Of a DNA stretch of 45,217 nucleotides, positions 25,391 to 33,147 are shown piece by piece. Made by a program: the position numbers and the translations under genes. Source of the stretch: Acidimicrobiales bacterium (GTDB lineage Bacteria; Actinomycetota; Acidimicrobiia; Acidimicrobiales; Iamiaceae); contig JAUJNP010000002.1 in assembly GCA_030448105.1 (NCBI GenBank), positions 209,390 through 254,606 on the forward strand. Reading direction: 5' to 3'. The notes below the pieces were generated by a model. It searched no databases and was not told the DNA's origin. It was given only the letters and a program-made list of their open reading frames with translations. The first letter of the stretch is position 1, and each line of letters starts with the position of its first letter.

Positions 25391-25574
25391 TGGCGTGCTC
25401 GGGGCAGTTCCGGGCGCCCAGGCGGGCCGCCTCCTCCAGCTCGGGCGGGACGTCGAGCGAGCGGGTGGCGCAGTAGCCCTCGTCGTCGGCGTCGTAGACC
25501 GTCGGGGCGAGCGTGTAGCACCGACCATGACCGGTGCAGGCGTCGAAGTCCACCTCGATCTTCACGGCTCGCAT
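25371..25574 (-). CDS. [3Fe-4S]-type ferredoxin, probable P450 electron donor
   Basis: This 67-residue ferredoxin starts MRAVKIEVDFDACTGHGRC. The cluster motif is Cys13-x2-His16-x2-Cys19 with a distal Cys57-Pro58. The second cysteine is replaced by histidine, as in several actinobacterial ferredoxins that serve P450 enzymes. It would pass single electrons to the P450 at 3127-4380, the only P450 in the window. It lies at the far edge of the same locus, convergent with the SDR-phosphorylase gene and overlapping its last 20 bases. No ferredoxin reductase gene is present here. Confidence 0.9.
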   Translation of the reverse strand: MRAVKIEVDFDACTGHGRCYTLAPTVYDADDEGYCATRSLDVPPELEEAARLGARNCPEHAITVIEG

Positions 25575-25599
25575 GCTAATGAACGCTCCCGCCGGCCCC

Positions 25600-26343
25600 T
25601 CAGGAGGAGAAGTCGGGCGTGGCTGACCGGGCCGACTCGCTCCGCCCCTTGGGCTCCTCCCAGTCCTCCTGGCGGCCGAGGGCGGTGAGGTCGAGGAAGT
25701 AGTAGGAGCCGCCGGTCGACTCGAGGCCGCGGGCGTACTGTGAGTACGTGTGGAACACCCGGCCGTCGACCTGGAGGAAGCAGCTGCGGCCGGGCATCTC
25801 GAAGGGCTGGTCGGCCTCGAAGAGATCCGACCCCATGGCCTCGGCCTCGGCCTTGGTGCGGAAGTTGTACTGGGCCGGAGCGACCGACTCGTCGATCGTC
25901 ACGCCGAAGTCGTGGTTGAAGTCGGACCCGTGCGAGGAGTACCAGGGCAAGTCCCAGCCCTGCTTCTCCCTCCAGCGCTCGAGCTTGGCCAGTGGGGCCC
26001 GCGACACCATGGCGTAGCTGGTGTCACGAACGTGGAGGTGCTCGAGGAAGCCGGGCGAGAGCTCGTCGGTGCCGGCGGTGCAACTGGGGCAGCCGTCCTC
26101 CCACTCCGGGTCGAACATGAAGTGGTAGACGATCAGCTGCCGGCGGCCCTCGAAGAGGTCGATGACGTGGACCGCGCCGGCCGGGCCGTCGAATACGTAG
26201 TCCTTCTCGATCTCCACCATGGGCAGGTCACGCCGCTCGGCGTTGAGGGCGTCGCGCTGCCGGGTGAGCTCCTTCTCCTTGGCGAGGAGCGCCTTGCGGG
26301 CGCCCATCCACTCGTCGCGCGTGGCGATCCTCGGCAGGCTCAT
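25600..26343 (-). CDS. DUF899 thioredoxin-like-fold protein
   Basis: This 247-residue protein has the typical DUF899 start (ATRDEWMGARKALLAKEKEL), then LIVYHFMFDPEWEDGCPSC with a Cys85-x2-Cys88 pair, RTKAEAEAM, and a terminal TYSQYARG...YYFLDLTALGRQ. The family has a thioredoxin-like fold and is found as stand-alone cytosolic proteins of unproven redox function. The ATG at 26343 is chosen because GAGGAGAGGG lies just upstream; an in-frame ATG 20 codons earlier lacks such a site. It is not obviously linked to the catabolic operons. Confidence 0.88.
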   Translation of the reverse strand: MSLPRIATRDEWMGARKALLAKEKELTRQRDALNAERRDLPMVEIEKDYVFDGPAGAVHVIDLFEGRRQLIVYHFMFDPEWEDGCPSCTAGTDELSPGFLEHLHVRDTSYAMVSRAPLAKLERWREKQGWDLPWYSSHGSDFNHDFGVTIDESVAPAQYNFRTKAEAEAMGSDLFEADQPFEMPGRSCFLQVDGRVFHTYSQYARGLESTGGSYYFLDLTALGRQEDWEEPKGRSESARSATPDFSS

Positions 26344-26486
26344 CGACCCTCTCCTCTCGTCGGCCCCGCGGGCGGTGGATCGGGATGCGGGATCATCGTC
26401 CACTACGACGCCCGCGCCGGCGCGAACTCATCGGCCGGGCTCGGGGTGCCGAACGATGAGCTCGGGCAGCCGGAATCGTCTCGTCG

Positions 26487-26705
26487 GTGGCGGGCTCCGA
26501 CCGGATCTACTCCGCGATCACCTCGCTCGATGGATTCGACGAAGACGCCGACGGCGGGATCGGCTGGGGCGCACCGGATGACGAGGTGCACGCCTTCGTC
26601 AACGACCTGGAGCTATCGGTCGGCACCTACCTCTACGGCCGCGCCGATGTAGGAGACGATGCTGTACTGGGCGACTGCGCACACCGTTGACCAGGAAGAC
26701 AATCG
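26487..26705 (+). pseudogene. RibD C-terminal / dihydrofolate-reductase-like fragment, broken
   Basis: The first 50 codons encode IYSAITSLDGFDEDADGGIGW...PDDEVHAFVNDLE..GTYLYGR, the N-terminal part of a small RibD_C-type reductase (normally about 180 residues). After YLYGR the expected continuation (MYETMLYWATAHT) is in another frame, at 26647 onward, and the Tyr codon there is TAG. Homology stops near 26705. The gene thus has a frameshift, a stop and loss of most of the domain. It lies in the decayed stretch between the DUF899 gene and the RusA-like gene. Confidence 0.7.
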
Positions 26706-26836
26706 AACCGCCACCACACCAGCGCCAGGGGATCGCTCTCGATGCTGACCGTTTCCGCTGATGGTGTTCGTGTCCGGCGAGCCGGCCCTGCTCCTGTCGG
26801 GCGGCGAGGCCGCATGGCGCGAGGTCGTCCGCGGCT

Positions 26837-27367
26837 GTGGGCTCGAAGGTCTTCGGCGCGCCGCGACTTCGGTTCGTCGTGTCCTCGTGGTGGCGTGGGG
26901 GGAACCGCTTCGACCTCGACAACCTCGTCGACCCGGTTCTGGCCGCAGTGGGCGTTCGCCCGTCGGAACGCACGTCGCTGTGGGCCACCGTTGAGGTCGG
27001 CAGCGAACCTGGCGTCCACATCACCGAAGCACCCCCTCCGCCCGCTCCGACATCTGCGGTGACCGTGCAGCTGGCGAACGCACCGCAGCGGTCCGTCCGA
27101 ACAGCAGGGCGCCTGGCGGAGCTCGTCGACCACGCCCCGCTGGGGGCCGACGAACCGTGCGGGTGCTCTCTGACACTTGGCCGCGACACCGCCGGTGTGG
27201 TCTTCGGCTTCGAGGGACCCATCAAGCCAACGATCGATGCGCTCTGGCCGCTTCTGGGTGGTGCGGCGCACGCGCCGGCGGATCACCGCATCCGCGACCT
27301 GCGTGTCAGCTTGGACGAGAGCCAGACCGGCGTTCTGATCGCCCTGTGGCCGACCGAGGTCCAGTGA
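26837..27367 (+). CDS. RusA-like Holliday-junction resolvase family protein (possibly frameshifted at 5' end)
   Basis: The visible frame encodes 176 residues with RLRFVVSSWWRGGNRFDLDNLVDPVL near the start. The D-L-D-N-L segment (26-30) recalls the conserved acidic motif of RusA-type endonucleases, which cut four-way junctions and are common on phages. The rest (GFEGPIKPTIDALWPLLGG) looks like ordinary protein but is not recognised. A plausible N-terminus (MVFVSGEPALLLSGGEAAWREVV) lies in a different frame at 26761-26835, so one base may be missing or extra. The 3' end abuts the integrase remnant on the other strand. Antisense frames over this stretch look like random Arg-rich sequence. Confidence 0.5.
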   Translation: MGSKVFGAPRLRFVVSSWWRGGNRFDLDNLVDPVLAAVGVRPSERTSLWATVEVGSEPGVHITEAPPPPAPTSAVTVQLANAPQRSVRTAGRLAELVDHAPLGADEPCGCSLTLGRDTAGVVFGFEGPIKPTIDALWPLLGGAAHAPADHRIRDLRVSLDESQTGVLIALWPTEVQ

Positions 27368-27464
27368 CGCCCGCCGAGTACCGGCGCTTGCCGTCAGGGC
27401 TTCGGCCGAGGAAGACCCTCAACCGCCACTGGTCATCGCCACGCTGCTGCAGGCGCCCGCACAT
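27306..27464 (-). pseudogene. Phage-type tyrosine integrase, N-terminal remnant
   Basis: On the minus strand an ATG at 27464, preceded by a perfect AGGAGGT site, opens a 52-codon frame. Its first 33 residues include QRGDDQWRLRVFLGRSPDG and then KRRYSAGV. This is the typical arm-binding N-terminus of actinophage integrases. After about codon 33 (27366) the similarity ends exactly where the opposing RusA-like gene ends, and a stop follows at 27306, so the catalytic domain is gone. It points away from the tRNA-Arg about 110 bases upstream, the usual position of an integrase beside attL. Confidence 0.65.
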
Positions 27465-27574
27465 GGGGCCACCTCCTGGAAGTCAACCCTCGGGCGATTG
27501 CCAACGGACTGCCAAGAGGGATCTCAGGCCAGCCGGAAACTTAGTTCACGAACCCGCTGACCTGGACTTGCTCA

Positions 27575-27648
27575 GCGCTTCGGAGGGACTCGAACCCCCA
27601 ACCTTCTGATCCGTAGTCAGATGCTCTGTCCAATTGAGCTACGAGCGC
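27575..27648 (-). tRNA. tRNA-Arg (anticodon ACG), irregular acceptor stem
   Basis: The minus strand folds as a tRNA: acceptor GCGCTCG, D-arm GCTC...GAGC, anticodon arm TCTGA-CTACGGA-TCAGA giving anticodon ACG, and T-arm with TTCGAGT. The 3' acceptor strand reads CGAAGCGC instead of CGAGCGC. Pairing therefore requires a bulged A, and the discriminator would be T. No CCA is encoded. Either the 3' end was altered by element integration or one base is an assembly insertion. Reading CGN codons needs this tRNA, so an intact gene is expected somewhere. Confidence 0.8.
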
Positions 27649-27717
27649 ATAGCCGCCCCGCAACGGGCCGGGTGAAGCAGGCCGAGAGCATAGCGAACTC
27701 GAGAAAACGCCGATCAG

Positions 27718-27746
27718 GGGTGGCGCCCCCGGAGGAGACGCCACCC
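27718..27746 (-). terminator. Hairpin, possible intrinsic terminator
   Basis: An 8-bp inverted repeat GGGTGGCG / CGCCACCC has a 13-base loop. On the minus strand it lies 25 bases after the lysozyme-like gene and is followed within about 10 bases by TTTT. It could end that transcript before the tRNA-Arg gene. Confidence 0.5.
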
Positions 27747-27770
27747 GTCGGCAGGCAGGAGAGGGTCAGC

Positions 27771-28117
27771 TCAGGCGCAGGCCCAGGCGCTCCAACCGGA
27801 GGAGTTGTAGACCGAACGCGCCACCTTGGCGTTCACGTACGGGTCGGTGATCTGGCTCCAGGAATAGCCCATGGCTTCCACTCGGGAGGCGTGGACCGTG
27901 TTGATCTGGAACAGGGCCCCAGTTGCCGCCACCAGGGCTGACGGCCTCGGGGTTGAGGCCGGACTCGCACTGGGCGACGGCCAGGGCCTTGCTGTACTGA
28001 TCTGGGAACGACTGCTGGATCGCCGAACGTCACGTCGGGGTCACCGCCGTCGTCACAGGCGGAGGCGCCGAGGAGCAGCATGAGGGCTGCGGCGGCGAGC
28101 ATCAGGGTTCGCTTCAC
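27771..28117 (-). pseudogene. Lysozyme-like (transglycosylase SLT-type) lipoprotein with two frameshifts
   Basis: A GTG at 28117 with AAGGAG upstream opens a lipoprotein signal (LMLAAAALMLLLGASAC). About 12 residues after the lipid Cys, the frame shifts to AIQQSFPDQYSKALAVAQCESGLN, then again at a GGGGCCC run to GLFQINTVHASRVEAMGYSW, ending in VYNSSGWSAWACA. Together these give a 114-residue exported lysozyme-like domain with the catalytic-type Glu in CESGLN. Two single-base insertions explain both shifts. Because the coding sequence is otherwise perfect, assembly errors are as likely as real decay. Confidence 0.75.
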
Positions 28118-28445
28118 GTTGGGGGGTACTCCTTGGTCGGGGGGTTGGCAGGCGCGCTTCGAGGGCAAGACGAAGGGATGGGTGCGGGCCTCGGGAGCCG
28201 TCGTCTCCGGCGCTGCGGACCTGGGGTTCAGGTCTGCCCGCTTGCGGGCTGCAGCTCGGACCCTCTGGGCTGGTGAGGCGTCAGACTATGACGGTCTCGT
28301 TACGAAACGCAACACGAGGGGTGGCGTGGGTCACCCGACGTCAGCGCCAGGGCGGATCTCGACTCCCCGGTCGATGGGACGCCCTCGCCCGACGGCGGCG
28401 GGACCGATGGGTCCTGAACAGTCTCCGATGTCTCGCGACATCGCC
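28118..28445. other. Intergenic leader region with two tandem hairpins
   Basis: No gene is supported here. Relative to the lysozyme-like gene (minus strand) it is the 5' region. It holds two adjacent hairpins: GACCTG...CAGGTC (28218-28234) and GCCCGC-TT-GCGGGC (28236-28249). Such leaders in front of cell-wall hydrolase genes of actinobacteria are sometimes c-di-AMP riboswitches, but the conserved elements of that class were not found. Confidence 0.5.
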
Positions 28446-28537
28446 TGGCGGAGAGGGTGGGATTTGAACCCACGGACGGGTTACCCCGTCACTTCCTTAG
28501 CAGGGAAGCCCGATCAACCAGACTCCGGCACCTCTCC
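28446..28537 (-). tRNA. tRNA-Ser (anticodon GCT)
   Basis: The minus strand gives a class II tRNA: acceptor GGAGAGG paired with CCTCTCC, anticodon loop CTGCTAA (anticodon GCT), a long variable arm (TGACGGGGTAACCCGTC), T-loop TTCAAAT, discriminator G and an encoded CCA. It reads AGC/AGU serine codons. It is 42 bases from a second tRNA-Ser gene in the same orientation. Confidence 0.95.
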
Positions 28538-28579
28538 CCGACCTGCGGGCCGCGAGATTACCCCGGCTGACGCTTCGGC

Positions 28580-28665
28580 GGAGCGGGAGGGATTCGAACC
28601 CCCGGGCCCTTGCGGGCCGGTCGCTTTCAAGGCGACTGCGATCGACCGGACTCTGCCACCGCTCC
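28580..28665 (-). tRNA. tRNA-Ser (anticodon TGA)
   Basis: The minus strand forms a class II tRNA with acceptor GGAGCGG/CCGCTCC, anticodon loop CTTGAAA (anticodon TGA), a long variable arm (CGGCCCGCAAGGGCCC region), T-loop TTCGAAT and discriminator G. The following bases are CCG, so CCA is not encoded, unlike the neighbouring tRNA-Ser. It reads UCN serine codons. Confidence 0.95.
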
Positions 28666-28738
28666 ACGTCCTCGCCCGAGGATAGGTCCCACCCGACCGG
28701 ACGGGCGGGCGTCGCCACGCCGCTCCTACGATGTCACG

Positions 28739-29455
28739 ATGGACCCGGACCGGCTCTACTTCCGCCAGCTGCTCGCCGGTCTCGACCTTGCCGAGGACGA
28801 CATGGTCGCCCAGCAGATGGTGAACTTCGTCTACCTGGTCGGCGATCGCGAGACCGGTGAGGCGGTGGCCATCGACGCCGCCTACGACATCGACGGCCTG
28901 CTCGCCACGTGCGAAGCCGACGGCATGCGCCTCGTCGGTGCCCTCGCCACCCACTACCACCCTGACCACGTCGGCGGGGACATGATGGGCCACGGCATCC
29001 AGGGCCTCCGGGAGCTCTTGGCACGGACCTCCGTGCCGATCCACGTGCAGGCCGACGAGGCGCCGTGGGTCGAGCGGGCCACCGGGGTGTCGGCCGACGA
29101 GCTCGTCACCCATGCCAGCGGCGACACCGTCGTGGTGGGCGAGATCCCCATCACCTTGATCCACACGCCGGGGCACACGCCGGGCAGCCAGTGCTTCCTC
29201 GTCGATGGCCGGCTGGTGGCGGGCGACACCCTCTTCCTCGACGGCTGCGGCCGCACCGACCTGCCCGGCGGCGACCCCGAGCAGATGTACGAGAGCCTCA
29301 CCACCCGGCTGGCGCAGGTGCCCGACGACGCCGTCCTGTTCCCCGGCCACCTGTACTCCGAGAAGCCCTCGGCGCCGATGGGCCAGGTCCGCACCCGCAA
29401 CGTCGTGTTCCGGCCCCGGACCGCTGAACAGTGGCTCACCATGTTCGGGCGCTGA
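28739..29455 (+). CDS. Metallo-beta-lactamase-fold hydrolase (glyoxalase II / ETHE1-like)
   Basis: This 238-residue protein has the metal motif THYHPDHVGG (His72, His74, Asp76, His77), a later HTPGHTPGSQ and AGDTLFLDGCGRTDLPGGD. These match the glyoxalase II / persulfide dioxygenase branch. The GCGRTD segment is typical of ETHE1-like persulfide dioxygenases, but hydroxyacylglutathione-type hydrolysis of another thiol ester cannot be excluded. It starts just after the tRNA-Ser genes, and a dienelactone hydrolase gene follows after 44 bases, possibly in one transcript. Confidence 0.85.
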   Translation: MDPDRLYFRQLLAGLDLAEDDMVAQQMVNFVYLVGDRETGEAVAIDAAYDIDGLLATCEADGMRLVGALATHYHPDHVGGDMMGHGIQGLRELLARTSVPIHVQADEAPWVERATGVSADELVTHASGDTVVVGEIPITLIHTPGHTPGSQCFLVDGRLVAGDTLFLDGCGRTDLPGGDPEQMYESLTTRLAQVPDDAVLFPGHLYSEKPSAPMGQVRTRNVVFRPRTAEQWLTMFGR

Positions 29456-29499
29456 CGGACCGGACCCGGCCGGACCGACCCCGACGACCGAGGAGGACC

Positions 29500-30216
29500 A
29501 TGGCCGAACCCACCCGCACCGAACGCGTCAGCACCGACGACGGTGAGCTCGACCTGCACGTGTGGGTGCCCGACCAGGGCAGCGGCCCGGGGGTCCTGCT
29601 CATCCAGGAGATCTTCGGGGTGGGCGACTACATCAAGGCGGTCGCCGCCCGCCTGGCCCGCGACGGCTACGTGGTTGCTGCGCCCGACCTGTTCTGGCGG
29701 ATCTCCCCCGGCTGGGCCGCCGCCCACGACGAGGCCGGGCTGGCGGCTTCCTTCGAGCTGGCCCAGCGCTTCGACGTCGAGACCGGGGTGGGCGACTGCC
29801 TGGCCGCCCTCGCCCGGCTGCGCGCCGCGCCCGAGGTGCGGGGCGGGGTGGGCGTGCTCGGCTTCTGCCTGGGCGGGACGGTGGCCCACCTGGTCGGCGC
29901 AGCCGGCGACCCCGACGCGGTGGTGTCCTACTACGGGTCCGGTGTCCCCGAGGCGCTCGACCGCCTCGCCGACATCAGCTGCCCGGCGCTGTACCACTTC
30001 GGAGGGGACGACCCCTACATCGCGGCCGCCGGCGTCGACGCGGTGCGCGAGGCGGTGGAGGACGCCGGGCGGGACGACCTGGAGGTCCACGTGCAGGCCC
30101 GCGCCGGGCACGCCTTCGACAACCACGAGGCGCCCATGTTCCACGACACCACCGCGGCCGCCGCCGCCTGGGCCGTCACCCAACGGTTCCTGGCCGAGCA
30201 CCTGCACCGGGCCTGA
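29500..30216 (+). CDS. Dienelactone hydrolase family protein
   Basis: This 238-residue alpha/beta hydrolase starts at an ATG with AGGAGGA 5 bases upstream. The catalytic triad is Cys123 in GFCLGG, Asp171 in FGGDDPYI and His204 in GHAFDN, almost the same numbering as the classical Pseudomonas enzyme. Glu37 in QEIFG is also conserved. It hydrolyses lactone or ester bonds in the cytoplasm. No chloroaromatic pathway genes are nearby, so the substrate is open. It is downstream of the metallo-beta-lactamase-fold gene and converges with the esterase-like gene at 30254. Confidence 0.9.
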   Translation: MAEPTRTERVSTDDGELDLHVWVPDQGSGPGVLLIQEIFGVGDYIKAVAARLARDGYVVAAPDLFWRISPGWAAAHDEAGLAASFELAQRFDVETGVGDCLAALARLRAAPEVRGGVGVLGFCLGGTVAHLVGAAGDPDAVVSYYGSGVPEALDRLADISCPALYHFGGDDPYIAAAGVDAVREAVEDAGRDDLEVHVQARAGHAFDNHEAPMFHDTTAAAAAWAVTQRFLAEHLHRA

Positions 30217-30251
30217 GCGACCGGCGACCGGCGACCGGCGACCCGCGAGGG
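30217..30251. repeat. Heptamer tandem repeat in a convergent gap
   Basis: Three exact GCGACCG units, then GCGACCC and GCGAGGG, fill nearly the whole gap between two convergent genes. It is a short slippage-type repeat with no hairpin, and its length may vary between strains. Confidence 0.7.
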
Positions 30252-30253
30252 CG

Positions 30254-31132
30254 CTACCCGTCGAGGAACGGGGTGAGGCGCTCGACGACCTCGCGCCAGG
30301 CCCGGTGCAAGGGGTCGATCACGTCGAAGTGGTCGGCGCCCTCGATGGTCAGCAACGTGGCATCGTCGCCGGCCCGTTCCGCCTTGGCGGCGTAGGCCGA
30401 GCTCTGCTGCAGGGGCACCACCTCGTCGTCGGTGCCGTGCACCAGCACCTGCGGCACCCCGATGGGGAGACGCTCGACCGGCGAGGCCAGGGCGTAGCGC
30501 TCCGGATCCTCGTTCGGGCCGGCGCCCATGAGGGCCTCGACCGCGCCCTGCCCGAGATCCTCGAACGCCCCGGCCACCAGGTTGTTGACCCCCGCCTGGG
30601 AGACCGCCGCCGCCATCGGCACCTTCGGCGCCGCCCCCGGTGCCCCCGCCGGCAGCCCCGGCCGGGCCGCCGCCCACAGCGCCAGGCAGCCACCGGCGGA
30701 GTGGCCCACCGTCACCACCCGGGAGAGGTCGAGGGGGTGGCGGCCGGCGGCGTCGACCAGCCGGTCGACCCCGGTGGCCACATCGACGAAGGTGCCTGGC
30801 CAGCCCCCGCCGCCGGGACCGCTCGGCCGGTAGTCCAGGTTCCAGGCCGCCCAACCGCGGTCGACCACGTCGAGGGCCAGCGCCTGCATGTAGCGGCGGT
30901 CGAACCCAGGGCGCCAGTAGCCGCCGTGGACGAGCACCACGACCGCCCGCCGCTGCGAGCCGGGGCGGGGGGACGGCAGCCACAGGTCGGCCACCTGCTG
31001 CGGATGGTTCCCGTAGGGGAACGGCACCCGGGTGGTGGCCGCCAACCGGCGCAACGCCCGGCCGGAGGGCCCGGGGGAGCAGCCGACCAGCACTGTCGCC
31101 GCAGCCGCGGCCAGGAAGCGGCGACGCTGCAC
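30254..31132 (-). CDS. Exported alpha/beta hydrolase (esterase / kynurenine-formamidase-like)
   Basis: From the GTG at 31132 the protein has 292 residues and a signal VQRRRFLAAAAATVLVGC: a twin-arginine-like start plus a lipobox Cys18. The enzyme core has the oxyanion motif HGGYW (69-73), the nucleophile Ser145 in GHSAGG, an acid in HGTDDEVV and His in GADHFDV. The HGGYW motif is shared with kynurenine formamidases and small-ester hydrolases. The start was placed here because GAGGAACGGG precedes it and the upstream in-frame sequence is Arg/Pro-rich antisense. The gene follows the KimA-like transporter by 14 bases. Confidence 0.8.
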   Translation of the reverse strand: MQRRRFLAAAAATVLVGCSPGPSGRALRRLAATTRVPFPYGNHPQQVADLWLPSPRPGSQRRAVVVLVHGGYWRPGFDRRYMQALALDVVDRGWAAWNLDYRPSGPGGGGWPGTFVDVATGVDRLVDAAGRHPLDLSRVVTVGHSAGGCLALWAAARPGLPAGAPGAAPKVPMAAAVSQAGVNNLVAGAFEDLGQGAVEALMGAGPNEDPERYALASPVERLPIGVPQVLVHGTDDEVVPLQQSSAYAAKAERAGDDATLLTIEGADHFDVIDPLHRAWREVVERLTPFLDG

Positions 31133-31146
31133 CCGGATCCCGTTCC

Positions 31147-33036
31147 TCAGTCGACCGTGCCGACGACCTCGACGTCGGTGCCCTGGAGGTGGAAGGGCAC
31201 CGACGTCACCACCGTGTTGGGTCGGGCCCGCAGGCGGGAGCGCAGGAGCAGGGCGCTCTGGTTGTGGAGCACCTGCTCCCACCAGTGATCGAGCACGAAC
31301 TCCGGGAGCACCACGGTGAGGAAGTCGTCCTGCGCCTCCGAGTCGAGCTCGTCCACGAAGCGCAGGATGGGACGCCCGAGCTCACGGTACGGGGAGTACA
31401 CGGTGCGCAGCTCCACGGGGATGTTGTGCTCTTCCCACGCGGTGGCGATGCGCTCCTGCTCCTCGGCGTCGGACACCACCGACACCGCCACCAGACGATC
31501 CGGGCGCAGCGAACGGGCGTAGGCCAGGGACTCGAGCACCCCCTTGTGGACCCGGCCCACCAGCACCACCACGGTGTGGGTTCGCCGCCGGGCCTTGTAG
31601 CCGGCCGGTGCGGCCAGAGCCGAGTCCACCCGGTCGTAGTGGCGGTGGATGCCCCGGAAGAGCATCACGATGGCCGGTATCACCACCGCCGGGATCCACG
31701 CGCCGGCGGTGAACTTGGACACGACCACCACCACGAGGACGACGGCGGTGGCAACGAAGCCGACGACGTTGATGGCGAGGCCCCGCTGCCAGCTCGGTTC
31801 GCGCTCACGCAGGTGGTGACGGCACATGCCGAGCTGGGAGAGGGTGAACCCGGTGAACACCCCGACGGCGTAGAGGGGGATCAGGGCGCTGACCTCGGCC
31901 CGGAAGGCGATGATCAGCAGGGCCGCCATCCCGGCCAGGGCGAGGATGCCGTTGGAGAAGGCGAGGCGGTCACCCCGGTTGGCCAGCTGGCGGGGCAGGT
32001 ACCGGTCGCGGGCGATGATCGACGAGAGCTGCGGGAAGCCGGCGAAGGCGGTGTTGGCGGCCAGGATCAAGATGGCGAACGTGGCTATCTGGAACGCGTA
32101 GTAGATCGGGCTCTCCCCGAAGACCGCCTTGCCCATCTGGGACAGCACGGTCTCTCCACCCTCGTCGACCACCGGCCTCAGGTGGTGGGCCAGGATCCCG
32201 AGGCCGAGGAATCCGAGCCCGAGGATCGCGCCCATGTAGACGAGGGTGGTGGAGGCGTTCTTGGCCTCGGGCTTGCGGAACGCGGGCACCCCGTTGGATA
32301 TGGCCTCCACGCCCGACAGCACCACCGCGCCCGAAGAGAACGCCCTCAGCAGCACGAACAACGCCGCGCTGGCCGCCAGGTCGTGCTCCTGGGCGAACTC
32401 GTCGGCCAGCTCGGGCCCTGAGCGGATGGGCCCGAGCTCGAAGGCGAAGACCCGGGTGAGCCCGTACACCAGCAGGGAGCCGAGCAGCAGCACGTACACG
32501 TAGGTGGGGACGGCGAAGACTTTCCCCGCCTCCTTCAGCCCGCGGAGGTTGGCCATCGCCATGAGGGCCACGAAGCCGACGGCGAGGGCGATGCGGTACT
32601 GCTCGGGCCGCAGCGCCGGCACCGCCGAGGCGATGGCCAGCACCCCCGAGGACACCGACACCGCCACCGTCAGCGTGTAGTCCACCAGCAAGGACGCCCC
32701 GGCCACGAGCCCGGCGCCGGACCCGATGTTCTCCTTCGCCACCACGTAGGCGCCCCCGCCGCTGGGGTAGGCGCGGATGGTCTGGCGGTAGCTCGTCAAC
32801 ACGATGAACAGGAGCGCCACCGCGGCGATGGCGATGGGCACCAGGTAGGAGTGGGTGGTGGGGAAGGCCACCGCCATGAGCAGCACCAGGAGGATCTCCT
32901 CGGTGGCGTAGGCCGTGGAGGAGATGGCGTCGGAGGCGAACACGGCCAGTGCGACGGGCTTGCCGATCCTCTGGTGCTGTTCCTCGCTGCTGGCGATGGG
33001 CGTCCCGAGGAGGAAGCGCTTGAGGGAGAAGGCCAT
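31147..33036 (-). CDS. APC-superfamily transporter, KimA/YdaO-like (probable K+ importer)
   Basis: This 629-residue protein starts MAFSLKRFLLGTPIASSEEQHQRIGK, followed by about 12 membrane helices (residues ~28-460) and a cytoplasmic universal-stress-like C-terminal domain (THTVVVLVGRVHKGVLESLAYARSL onward). This is the architecture of KimA-type potassium/proton symporters. The Mycobacterium tuberculosis counterpart, Rv2690c, is also divergent from ceoB-ceoC, as here. The two regulatory genes next door support a K+ role; a true amino-acid permease is the alternative. GGAAGGA precedes the ATG. Confidence 0.85.
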   Translation of the reverse strand: MAFSLKRFLLGTPIASSEEQHQRIGKPVALAVFASDAISSTAYATEEILLVLLMAVAFPTTHSYLVPIAIAAVALLFIVLTSYRQTIRAYPSGGGAYVVAKENIGSGAGLVAGASLLVDYTLTVAVSVSSGVLAIASAVPALRPEQYRIALAVGFVALMAMANLRGLKEAGKVFAVPTYVYVLLLGSLLVYGLTRVFAFELGPIRSGPELADEFAQEHDLAASAALFVLLRAFSSGAVVLSGVEAISNGVPAFRKPEAKNASTTLVYMGAILGLGFLGLGILAHHLRPVVDEGGETVLSQMGKAVFGESPIYYAFQIATFAILILAANTAFAGFPQLSSIIARDRYLPRQLANRGDRLAFSNGILALAGMAALLIIAFRAEVSALIPLYAVGVFTGFTLSQLGMCRHHLREREPSWQRGLAINVVGFVATAVVLVVVVVSKFTAGAWIPAVVIPAIVMLFRGIHRHYDRVDSALAAPAGYKARRRTHTVVVLVGRVHKGVLESLAYARSLRPDRLVAVSVVSDAEEQERIATAWEEHNIPVELRTVYSPYRELGRPILRFVDELDSEAQDDFLTVVLPEFVLDHWWEQVLHNQSALLLRSRLRARPNTVVTSVPFHLQGTDVEVVGTVD

Positions 33037-33147
33037 CGGTTCCTTCCGGGACTCGTTCGCTGCGGCGCGCATGCTACGGGTTGCCGGTCGGGTCACTGGT
33101 ACGTAGCGTGCGCCCCCGTGCCCCGGCTGGGGCAGGGAGGTCGGAGC

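Noticed and set aside
26599..27286. Two minus-strand open frames of ~210 codons over the RusA-like region
   Set aside because: Both read as Arg/Pro/Ser-rich random sequence, while the plus frame has hydrophobic periodicity and the DLDNL motif.
28118..28445. c-di-AMP (ydaO-type) riboswitch upstream of the lysozyme-like gene
   Set aside because: The conserved GGGGACCCA / GGGGTGAAT / GAACCCGACAGCTAACC-type elements could not be found on the minus strand.
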